Origin: DHVE2 group archaeon
GTDB lineage: Archaea > Thermoplasmatota > Thermoplasmata > Thermoplasmatales > Aciduliprofundaceae
Direction: 5' to 3'
Assembly (NCBI GenBank): GCA_027014065.1
Contig: JALWEL010000146.1
Location: 1-9,751, forward strand
DNA length: 9,751 nt
Of the stretch, positions 1-6,990 are shown one piece after another. A program made the position numbers and the translations under genes. Each line of letters begins with the position of its first letter. Position 1 is the first letter of the stretch. The notes under the pieces are model-generated. The model was not told the DNA's origin, searched no databases, and worked only from the letters and a program-made list of their open reading frames with translations.

Positions 1-1
1 C

Positions 2-3000
2 CACATGCTCCGCTGGTTCGGACAGCTGGAACTCAGACCTGAATTAGCAGTCTATGAGCCCGAAATAGAAATACAGAGCGAAATTCCGCAAATAATGGTA
101 GGACACTCCTACATGCTTCGGGCTACCATACATAACTTCGGCGATGTGGGTGCTTCCACCATAGTTCGATTCTACGACGACTTCGAGTGGATCGGATCAA
201 AAAGTGTGTACGTGCCCGCCGATAATGAATCAACAATAGAAATTGTGTGGACCCCCATGTTCGCATCCCACGCTCGCCATATTCGCGTGGTCGTCGATCC
301 CCTCAACGAAGTCCACGAAATCTCTTCCCCCAACCTGGGCGAAGTGCTCGAGTTCAACAACGAAGCCATTATGTCCAAAACCGTCTGGTACTTCTGGGAC
401 GATATGGAACATGGCTCGGGGAACTGGGAGCACGATGCTACGCTCGCCAATATAAACGGCGAAACTCCCCTCGATTTCCTCGCTCGAAAAGATGTCGATA
501 CGAAGGTCATCGGGGATTGGGACTGGAGCCACAGCGGAGTGACCGATGAATCCGGACACGTTTCCACCGGATCCTCCGTACTGGGTAACGGGATATACAT
601 GACCGATGATGCAAACGTATCCGCATACACCCACGGTGCAGCGCACACTCAACCATCCGCGTATTGGTTACCGGAAACAGAAGGGAAATCAGGAAGAGTT
701 CCTATTGACTTAGTAATAGTTATAGATAACTCTGGAAGTATGTCACATACAACAGGTGTGGGCAGTATGACAAAAATAGAGGCGGCAAAAATTGCTGCTA
801 AAGATGCAATCGGCATGTTATCTCCACAAGATAGAGTATCGGTGTGGATTTTTGGAGCAGACACAACAAACCAAAACGCATACTATGACGGAGATCCACA
901 TATGATGAGAGGATTCGTTTATGCCACGCAAGCAAATAAAGACTCCCTTAATAATTCTATAGATGGCCTAACTGCCAAATGGTGGACTCCGCTATATGAT
1001 ACAATCGCAGCTGCAGGAGAATATGCAGCTAGCAGACTAAGAAGCAATGCTGTTCATGGCATGATAATTCTAACTGATGGTTGGGCTACAAGTGATGAAG
1101 ATAATTATCTTCATGCTCCCGGAACTGCGGGGGATGCCAATTATGGTGATTATTATGCACCATATAACGATTGGACAAGCGATACAAAAAATTGGGATGG
1201 TTTTGTTTCACCGTACACAGGACAAGTGTTCCACACAACAGATGGTCACGGGCACCAACATTATGACTCATCAAAAAGAGGTTGTTTAGGAATGCCATGG
1301 GATGTGGACGCAGTTGGAATCGCAGATAAGGAAAGTAATGTAGATGGAAACTTGAGGTGGGTAGGGTGGACAGCACAGGACAGAATCAACTGGTATAATT
1401 TCACAAATGATCCTTCTACTCTACCTGCTATCTTCCGACATTTTATTGAGAACTTACAGGCACAGGCAGGAGGTGTCAGAAGTTCAGAGAAGCCCTCTGG
1501 AGAAGTGGTAAGAGATACAACCACCGTTTTCCAAGATAACTTTGAATCTGGCGATTGGTCATCACCAGGCTATCCGGGCAACTGGGAGAGAAGCAGTGGT
1601 ACCGCAATAGAGAGTTGGAGGCCATTAGACGGGACATACAGTGCAGAAATGTATGGTCCCCATTATAGCGGGGGAAATAGACACGCATACATTAAGCATC
1701 AGATAGATATGAGCAGCATAAGTGGCACCATTAATTCAGTTACATTATCATTCAGAGAAGAGAGATACAAAGCAGAGAATGCAGATAAGTTTTATGTAGA
1801 GGTAAGTACGGACAACTCAAATTGGAATACTATCGCCCAATATTCCGGAACGGGAGGTCCAAATACTCGCACATATGACATAACTTCCTATGTTTCCTCA
1901 GCAACCACTTTTTACATTAGATTCCGCATAAATGTGAACTATGATGAGATATTCTTTGTGGATAATGTGAAGATAACTGTTGATTACTCACCCTCAGGTG
2001 GCGGAGGATCTGGAGGAGCAACATACTCCGTAAAGATGATGAGATACCGCTACCTTACCACACCAGCTATTTCTGTATATAGCTCGGGGAATACAACATT
2101 ATCCTTCTGGACCAAGTACTGGATGACCGAAGGAACTAATGGAGGAATAATCTACCTATGGGGAAAGAAACCTGGAGAGAGTTCGTGGTCATGGGATAAG
2201 AATCACAGAATTTACATAAAACCCAAACAACCGTACTCCGGCAATTTACTTATGAGCGGAGTCGACTCGGACTACACCTCAGGAGGACCCGACGGTTCCA
2301 CGGGCCTCATAGACATGTACGGAGCACATCCATACTGGTGCTTCAACGGAAGGAGCGGCGGAGGAACGTTTGACTGGAGATACGTGGAAGCAGATTTAAC
2401 GCCATATGTAAGCATGTTCACTCAAATTAGGGTGGTATTCATCTTCGCCCAATACGGAGGAATATCCGCAGCCAATGGCTGGCAACCCGAAATGGGCTGG
2501 TACATAGACGATGTGAGAATTAAAGTCAGCAGCGATAACTCCCATGATCTGTGGAGCTTACAAAACCTGACAAGTAATGGGGACAAAGCACATTCAGGTA
2601 ACTATGCATGGGTATACAAAGACGCAAATGGTAACCTACCCGTAGGTATAGATTCTGCATTAACAAGCAAACAAATAGATCTAACATCGGCAAGAAACGC
2701 ATCTTTAGACTTCTGGATTCGCTTCAACTTAGATCCTGAGGCCGGATTGCCTCCCGCGACCGTGCGCGTGGAAGTGAGCAGCGATAACGGCATTACATGG
2801 AAATCCATAACTTACGGTGTGCGCATAGGATGGGGCTCCAGCGGTCACGGCGGCTACGCTGGAACGTTGGATAACGGAGCAACCAACGCTTACGGATGGG
2901 TCAACTCGCACACATTATTGAGAATCAATTGCGATCTCAGCGGATGGGCAGGGAATACAATATTGCTAAGATTCAGAATAGTCACTAATGCATCATCATC

Positions 3001-3115
3001 GCAAACATGGGATCCTTCGCATTCCAACGATCCACATGGGGTGTACGTCGATGACGTGTTCATATCCGGCGAGAGCTACGCTGAAGGCATTCCTGAAGTA
3101 TATCTCTGGGAATAA
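2..3115 (+). CDS. Surface/secreted multidomain protein: CARDB + vWA + MAM/jelly-roll-like modules (5' partial)
   Basis: The frame is open to the left edge, so the true start and any signal peptide lie upstream; residues below are numbered from the ATG at 5. Residues ~12-124 resemble a CARDB adhesion domain. Residues ~128-145 (WYFWDDMEHGSGNWEH) look like the start of a MAM/jelly-roll module. Residues ~233-490 form a von Willebrand A domain with an intact MIDAS: D241-x-S243-x-S245, T328 and D358 (LTDG), plus a long aromatic/Gly-rich insert after D358. Three beta-rich modules follow at ~508-660, ~672-841 and ~847-1020. Each has a 'lsFw/reer... vSsDNs..W' core and ends in a (Y/F)(I/V)D(D/N)V strand; a GGGGSGG linker (665-671) separates the first two. 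There is no C-terminal membrane anchor. The likely role is extracellular adhesion or protein/glycan binding (inference). Base composition switches sharply inside the gene (see findings). Confidence 0.85.
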   Translation, partial: HMLRWFGQLELRPELAVYEPEIEIQSEIPQIMVGHSYMLRATIHNFGDVGASTIVRFYDDFEWIGSKSVYVPADNESTIEIVWTPMFASHARHIRVVVDPLNEVHEISSPNLGEVLEFNNEAIMSKTVWYFWDDMEHGSGNWEHDATLANINGETPLDFLARKDVDTKVIGDWDWSHSGVTDESGHVSTGSSVLGNGIYMTDDANVSAYTHGAAHTQPSAYWLPETEGKSGRVPIDLVIVIDNSGSMSHTTGVGSMTKIEAAKIAAKDAIGMLSPQDRVSVWIFGADTTNQNAYYDGDPHMMRGFVYATQANKDSLNNSIDGLTAKWWTPLYDTIAAAGEYAASRLRSNAVHGMIILTDGWATSDEDNYLHAPGTAGDANYGDYYAPYNDWTSDTKNWDGFVSPYTGQVFHTTDGHGHQHYDSSKRGCLGMPWDVDAVGIADKESNVDGNLRWVGWTAQDRINWYNFTNDPSTLPAIFRHFIENLQAQAGGVRSSEKPSGEVVRDTTTVFQDNFESGDWSSPGYPGNWERSSGTAIESWRPLDGTYSAEMYGPHYSGGNRHAYIKHQIDMSSISGTINSVTLSFREERYKAENADKFYVEVSTDNSNWNTIAQYSGTGGPNTRTYDITSYVSSATTFYIRFRINVNYDEIFFVDNVKITVDYSPSGGGGSGGATYSVKMMRYRYLTTPAISVYSSGNTTLSFWTKYWMTEGTNGGIIYLWGKKPGESSWSWDKNHRIYIKPKQPYSGNLLMSGVDSDYTSGGPDGSTGLIDMYGAHPYWCFNGRSGGGTFDWRYVEADLTPYVSMFTQIRVVFIFAQYGGISAANGWQPEMGWYIDDVRIKVSSDNSHDLWSLQNLTSNGDKAHSGNYAWVYKDANGNLPVGIDSALTSKQIDLTSARNASLDFWIRFNLDPEAGLPPATVRVEVSSDNGITWKSITYGVRIGWGSSGHGGYAGTLDNGATNAYGWVNSHTLLRINCDLSGWAGNTILLRFRIVTNASSSQTWDPSHSNDPHGVYVDDVFISGESYAEGIPEVYLWE

Positions 3116-3118
3116 TCT

Positions 3119-3129
3119 CCCCTTTTTTC
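3119..3129 (+). terminator. T-rich terminator after the surface-protein gene
   Basis: The TAA stop at 3113-3115 is followed by a CCCC-TTTTTT tract (T run about 3123-3128). Archaeal transcripts commonly end at such U-rich stretches without a strong hairpin. The tract lies upstream of the next gene's TATA box. Confidence 0.45.
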
Positions 3130-3137
3130 ATTTGAAA

Positions 3138-3150
3138 AATGTTAAATACA
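3138..3150 (+). promoter_or_regulatory. TATA box for the 52-aa membrane protein gene
   Basis: TTAAATA at 3142-3148, preceded by the purine-rich GAAAAATG, is centred 25 nt before the ATG at 3170. That spacing fits an archaeal TATA box driving a transcript that starts at or next to the start codon. No Shine-Dalgarno sequence lies before this ATG, which agrees with leaderless expression. Confidence 0.5.
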
Positions 3151-3169
3151 TCAAAGCCCATGCTTTTTT

Positions 3170-3328
3170 ATGAACCTCCTATGCTGCTTAGCCATAGTCT
3201 TAGTTCTACTGGCCATATTGGGCTTACTGAAATTCTTTCTAAAGCTCATTCTCTGGATAATAGTAGTGATATTGGTTATAGGAGGCATTGCAGTTATAGC
3301 CCTATTCTTCTCCTCCCTCATCCCTTGA
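3170..3328 (+). CDS. Small two-helix membrane protein, 52 aa
   Basis: This short frame encodes an almost wholly hydrophobic peptide. It begins MNLLCCLAIVLVLLAILG, continues with a short basic turn (LKFFLKL) and then a second hydrophobic stretch (WIIVVILVIGGIAVIALFF) ending SSLIP. It therefore predicts two membrane helices joined by a loop with two lysines; two adjacent cysteines sit at positions 5-6. The well-spaced TATA box and absence of a ribosome site suggest a leaderless mRNA. The stop lies 1 bp from the 3' end of the convergent 55-aa gene. I do not recognise a family. The compositional pattern (hydrophobic runs broken only by a K-containing turn) and the promoter make a chance frame unlikely, but the function is unknown. 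Confidence 0.6.
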   Translation: MNLLCCLAIVLVLLAILGLLKFFLKLILWIIVVILVIGGIAVIALFFSSLIP

Positions 3329-3329
3329 G

Positions 3330-3497
3330 CTATTCCTCAGGTTTTTTGGGCCTAGAGCAAATGGCGTTCTCATCCCCATCTAAAAAAATTTCCCGATCAG
3401 GATACTTCTTTGCGAGCTCTTCCATAATTTCAACTATCTCTCCAATTGTGATATCGGGATGCTCGCTCAACCTGAGGTGAACTATTTTATCTTCCAT
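3330..3497 (-). CDS. Small acidic cytoplasmic protein, 55 aa, unknown function
   Basis: The protein begins MEDKIVHLRLSEHPDITIGE, continues through a predicted amphipathic helix (EIVEIMEELAKKYP) and a DREIFLDGDENAI strand/turn, and ends in a basic-acidic tail (RPKKPEE). It is soluble and acidic with a plausible beta-helix-beta arrangement. An in-frame ATG exists 7 codons upstream (3518), but it would sit inside or next to the TATA box. The ATG at 3497 lies a few nucleotides after the transcript start predicted from TTTATAA (3526-3532), so I chose it. It is convergent with the 52-aa gene with a 1-bp gap. No family is recognised. Confidence 0.6.
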   Translation of the reverse strand: MEDKIVHLRLSEHPDITIGEIVEIMEELAKKYPDREIFLDGDENAICSRPKKPEE

Positions 3498-3524
3498 AGC
3501 GCAATTGTTAAATCCCATCGCTCT

Positions 3525-3535
3525 ATTTATAATTA
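3525..3535 (-). promoter_or_regulatory. TATA box for the 55-aa gene
   Basis: On the minus strand the sequence reads TTATAAATA (plus-strand TATTTATAA, about 3524-3532). A start about 26 nt downstream falls near 3503, giving a leader of only ~6 nt before the ATG at 3497. This is the main evidence for the shorter start. Confidence 0.5.
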
Positions 3536-3563
3536 TCTGTCCTTTTAACTATCGTGAATTCCG

Positions 3564-3596
3564 TATTCGCTTTTCGACGAATATGAACTTTATTAT
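3564..3596 (+). promoter_or_regulatory. Candidate promoter and 6-bp inverted repeat upstream of the acetyl-CoA synthetase gene
   Basis: TATTCG (3564-3569) and CGAATA (3578-3583) form an inverted repeat with an 8-nt spacer, immediately upstream of a TATA-like TTTATTA (3589-3595). A start 26 nt past the TATA centre would fall at about 3618, the first base of the Shine-Dalgarno sequence. The inverted repeat could be an operator, but 6-bp arms can occur by chance. Confidence 0.3.
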
Positions 3597-3617
3597 GGGA
3601 TATCGCCATACCCTTGC

Positions 3618-3626
3618 AAGGAGGTA
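3618..3626 (+). promoter_or_regulatory. Strong Shine-Dalgarno site of the acetyl-CoA synthetase gene
   Basis: AAGGAGGTA lies 6-8 nt before the ATG at 3633 and is a near-perfect complement of the archaeal 16S rRNA 3' end. It fixes this start and suggests efficient translation. Confidence 0.8.
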
Positions 3627-3632
3627 ATAAAA

Positions 3633-5729
3633 ATGCACCCCTTAGACCCCATATTCAAACCAAAAAGTATAGCAATCGTCGGAGCAAGCAGAGATCCAAA
3701 GGCAATAGGGCACCAGTGCGTAAAGAACCTCATCGAATCAGGATACGAGGGTAAAATATACCCGGTAAACCCAAAGGCTGACGAAATAAAGGGACTTAAA
3801 TGCTATCACAGCATCTTAGATATTCCAGACGAGGTGGACATCGCGCTAATCGTTGTACCCGCAAAGTATGTTCCCGCGGTGGCCGATGATTGCGGCAAGA
3901 AAGGCGTGAAGGGCCTCGTGATAATCGCTTCAGGATTCAGCGAAGTTGGACGCAAGGATTTAGAGGATCAAGTGGTTGAAATCGCGAGGAAGTACAATAT
4001 GAGAATTCTCGGACCTAATGTAGTGGGTATAATGAACAATCCCCTGAAAGCAAATGCTTCATTCGGGCCATATCTTCCGTACCCGGGCAAGGCCGCACTC
4101 ATATCTCAGAGCGGTGCGTTGCTAATTGCCATGGACGCACGTACATGGAGCGATAAAGTGGGCATATCGCATATGATTAGCATAGGAAATATGGCAGACC
4201 TGAACTTCGGGGATCTGATTGAATATTTCAACGAAGACCCGGATACGAATGTCATCTCGCTGTACATGGAGGGCGTAAAAGACGGTCGCAAATTCTTGGA
4301 AAAAACGAAAAAATCAAAGAAGCCAATAATTGCCCTTAAAGCTGGTGTATCCCAGAGAGGTGCCGCTGCGGCCGCTTCCCACACCGGAAGTCTTGCAGGG
4401 AGCACAAAGATATACGACGCTGCTTTTAAGCAAGGCCACGTGGTTCGCGCTGAAAATTTAGATGCACTTTTCGACGAAACCATGGCCCTCGCGTTGCAGC
4501 CGCCCATGAAAGGAGATAATCTCCTTATAATAACCAACGGTGGAGGAGTCGGAGTCTTAGCCACGGATGCTGCTGAGAGATACGGAATACCTATAAAGGA
4601 CGCCCCTGATGACTTGAAACTCCTTATGATGAAGCACATGCCTGAGTTCGGAAGCCCGAAGAATCCCGTAGATCTGACAGGCATGGCTGATGCCCAGCAG
4701 TATTACGGCTCGATAAAAGACGCTCTCAAGCACGATTGGGTCGATGGAATAGTTGTTCTCTTCTGCGAAACCTCTTTCACTGACCCCTTAGAGATATCGC
4801 AAAATATAAAGAAGGCCATTGACGAGGCCGGCGTGAATAAGCCGGTGATTGTGAATTACACCGGTGGTGAGGCAAGCGTAAAAGCTGGAGAGTGGTTGAT
4901 AGAGAACGGAATTCCGTATTACAAGAGCCCAGACGCGGCGGTTAGAGCAATCGCAGCTCTGAGAACCTATGGAAGATACCAAGATAAAGAGACTTCTAAA
5001 TTCGTGCCGTACAAAGTCAATAAAGAAAAAGCGGAGGCCATAATACACAAAACCATCGGTTGTGGAAGAACCATACTTACCGAGCCTGAAGCTAAAGAAG
5101 TTTTCGCCGCTTACGGCTTACCCGTTCCAAAGGGCAAATTGGCCAAGACCGAAGAGGAAGCCGTAAAGATAGCCCATGCTGTGGAGTATCCAGTGGTTAT
5201 GAAAATCGTATCCCCGCAGATCATCCACAAGAGCGATGCAGGCGGTGTAAAGGTTAATATAAAGAGCGATGAGGAGGTTCGGCAGGCGTTCCACGACATA
5301 ATTGAGAATGCAAAGCGCTACGATCCCCATGCGGAAATTCACGGAGTTTATGTGCAGCATATGGAGCCGTGGGGAACGGAAACGATCATAGGAAGCACTT
5401 ACGACAAGCAGTTTGGACCAACGGTAATGTTCGGTTTAGGCGGCGTTTTCGTGGAAATACTCAAAGATGTGACTTTCAGAATAGCGCCTTTCTCAGAGGA
5501 TGAAGCAATGGACATGATTAAAGAAATAAAGGGATACAAGATTCTCAGAGGCGCCAGAGGTGAAAAGCCGAGGGATGTGAAGGCAATTGCAGAGGCAATA
5601 AGCAGATTATCCCAGCTGGTATGGGATTTCAGAGACTATATAAAGGAAGTGGATGCAAATCCAGTCATGGCCTATGAGGACGGAATAAAAATAGTAGACG
5701 CGAGGATAATACTCAAAACAAAGAAATGA
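3633..5729 (+). CDS. Acetate--CoA ligase (ADP-forming), fused alpha-beta subunits, 698 aa
   Basis: This cytoplasmic enzyme converts acetyl-CoA (or another acyl-CoA) + ADP + Pi to the acid + ATP + CoA, the energy-conserving step of sugar and peptide fermentation in many archaea. Residues ~5-135 form a CoA-binding Rossmann domain (KSIAIVGASRDP, G17). Residues ~145-460 are the succinyl-CoA-ligase-like alpha part, with the phosphohistidine H250 in SHTGSLAGS. Residues ~476-698 are an ATP-grasp beta part with HKSDAGGVKV; H532 probably matches the second phosphorylated histidine described for the separate Pyrococcus beta subunit. The length is normal for fused forms; Pyrococcus enzymes are two-subunit. 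The start is set by a strong Shine-Dalgarno sequence. The 3' end overlaps the convergent permease gene by 17 bp. Exact acyl preference (acetyl, branched-chain or aryl) cannot be read from sequence. Confidence 0.93.
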   Translation: MHPLDPIFKPKSIAIVGASRDPKAIGHQCVKNLIESGYEGKIYPVNPKADEIKGLKCYHSILDIPDEVDIALIVVPAKYVPAVADDCGKKGVKGLVIIASGFSEVGRKDLEDQVVEIARKYNMRILGPNVVGIMNNPLKANASFGPYLPYPGKAALISQSGALLIAMDARTWSDKVGISHMISIGNMADLNFGDLIEYFNEDPDTNVISLYMEGVKDGRKFLEKTKKSKKPIIALKAGVSQRGAAAAASHTGSLAGSTKIYDAAFKQGHVVRAENLDALFDETMALALQPPMKGDNLLIITNGGGVGVLATDAAERYGIPIKDAPDDLKLLMMKHMPEFGSPKNPVDLTGMADAQQYYGSIKDALKHDWVDGIVVLFCETSFTDPLEISQNIKKAIDEAGVNKPVIVNYTGGEASVKAGEWLIENGIPYYKSPDAAVRAIAALRTYGRYQDKETSKFVPYKVNKEKAEAIIHKTIGCGRTILTEPEAKEVFAAYGLPVPKGKLAKTEEEAVKIAHAVEYPVVMKIVSPQIIHKSDAGGVKVNIKSDEEVRQAFHDIIENAKRYDPHAEIHGVYVQHMEPWGTETIIGSTYDKQFGPTVMFGLGGVFVEILKDVTFRIAPFSEDEAMDMIKEIKGYKILRGARGEKPRDVKAIAEAISRLSQLVWDFRDYIKEVDANPVMAYEDGIKIVDARIILKTKK

Positions 5730-6990
5730 TGAAAATGGAGATGGAGCACATCACCAAACTTAATATCCCAGTTGTTGTGCCCATCTTCGTCCACTCTTTA
5801 TTTTTTATTTCAAAGCCAAGTTTTTTAGAGATCCCAAGTCCAACCACGCCTGCCGATGAGCCTATGGGTGTTATATTTCCACCTATATCTGCACCCATCA
5901 CCAAAGCCCACCAAAAGACAGTGGTGTTGTAATCCTTTGCCAATATTCCAACGACGGGTATGAGCGCGGCGGTTATAGGTATGTTATCTACCACTGAAGA
6001 GGATATCCCCGCAACCCAAAGTATCACTATGGCAATAATCATCGGATTGTTAGATATGCTCTTTATTCCACCGGCCATGTCGCTTAAAAGTCCCGTGGCA
6101 TCCAAACCACCCACCAATATGAATAGGGAAATGAAAAACACCAGAGTTGGCCATTCAACTGCTTTGAACACTTCCTGTGGATAGTGCTCCGAAATAGCTA
6201 GGGAAATGGAGCCCCCAACCAGCGCCACAAATGCCACAGGTATCCCCGTCATACGCTCCGTGGCAAAAAAGCCCACCATCACGAACAGGAGAATTAAGAG
6301 AATTTTCATCCTTTTCGGATCCACTATTTCCGCCTTTTCATCCATGGCCATTATTTTATCGATGTTTTTAGGTTTGACTCTAAATTCTTTCCTGTAAAGA
6401 AACTTTGCCAAAATAAGAGACGCTACGATCGACAATGTAACCGGAAGAATCAGATTCTTTATGAATTCATTGAACGTCAGATGTGCCGCAATACCTACTA
6501 AAATGTTAGGTGGATCACCTATCAACGTAGCTGTACCACCCACGTTTGAAAAAACAATCTCTCCTAAAATCATAGGCACAGGATTTATATCCATGAGCTC
6601 CGCGGCCTCGATTGTTAGGGGAATCATGAGGAGAATCGTGGTCACATTATCTATGAACATAGAAACAACAGCGGTAAGGATGGATAAATAAACGAACATC
6701 ACCCATACTTTACCTTTGGCAAGTTTTAGGGTTTTTATCCCCAGATACTTGAAGAATCCGGTCCTGGCCAACTCCCCCACGAAGGTCATCATACCAAAAA
6801 GGAGGATTATTACTTCCCAATCCACATACCCCAACATCTCCTCAAAATCCATAAAATGAAGTATGTAGCCAGCGGCCACCATAGTTATAACTCCGATTAA
6901 TGCTGCGGTGGTTCTATCAAATTTACCGCTGAATATTAATCCATATGCCAAGATAAATATACCCAGAGTAACTATTTGCGTGATGTCCAT
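5713..6990 (-). CDS. ArsB/NhaD-type ion permease (SLC13/anion transporter superfamily), 425 aa
   Basis: A polytopic membrane protein with about 10-12 predicted helices, built as two related halves. FIDNVTTILLMIP (112-124) is echoed by VVDNIPITAALIP (333-345), and GGTATLIGDPPN (151-162) by GGNITPIGSSAG (370-381). These DN-P and GG-T-IG motifs are typical of the ion transporter superfamily (COG1055-like: ArsB, NhaD, citrate and P-protein families). A basic cytoplasmic loop (~198-228) separates the halves. The substrate is uncertain: arsenite, Na+/H+ exchange and dicarboxylate are all possible, and no ars genes are nearby. GAGGTGGG lies about 5 nt before the ATG. The gene overlaps the upstream UspA gene by 19 bp, indicating co-transcription and perhaps translational coupling. 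Its tail overlaps the convergent acetyl-CoA synthetase gene by 17 bp. Confidence 0.88.
   Translation of the reverse strand: MDITQIVTLGIFILAYGLIFSGKFDRTTAALIGVITMVAAGYILHFMDFEEMLGYVDWEVIILLFGMMTFVGELARTGFFKYLGIKTLKLAKGKVWVMFVYLSILTAVVSMFIDNVTTILLMIPLTIEAAELMDINPVPMILGEIVFSNVGGTATLIGDPPNILVGIAAHLTFNEFIKNLILPVTLSIVASLILAKFLYRKEFRVKPKNIDKIMAMDEKAEIVDPKRMKILLILLFVMVGFFATERMTGIPVAFVALVGGSISLAISEHYPQEVFKAVEWPTLVFFISLFILVGGLDATGLLSDMAGGIKSISNNPMIIAIVILWVAGISSSVVDNIPITAALIPVVGILAKDYNTTVFWWALVMGADIGGNITPIGSSAGVVGLGISKKLGFEIKNKEWTKMGTTTGILSLVMCSISIFIISLF

Noticed and set aside
172..864. Several minus-strand frames of 70-158 codons opposite the surface-protein gene
   Set aside because: They are antisense shadows of a frame with clear CARDB and vWA motifs; none has a start signal.
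3139..3480. 113-codon plus-strand frame over the two small genes
   Set aside because: The +1 frame at 3170 gives a far better membrane protein with its own promoter, and the 3' half is antisense to the 55-aa gene.
4106..4684. 192-codon open frame on the minus strand inside the acetyl-CoA synthetase gene
   Set aside because: It lies wholly antisense to a clearly conserved gene, has no promoter or ribosome site, and its composition is what the codon pattern of the plus-strand gene would produce.
5713..6990. Calling the permease an arsenite efflux pump (arsB)
   Set aside because: The superfamily motifs are shared by ArsB, NhaD and dicarboxylate carriers, and there is no arsR, arsC or arsA nearby to single out arsenite.
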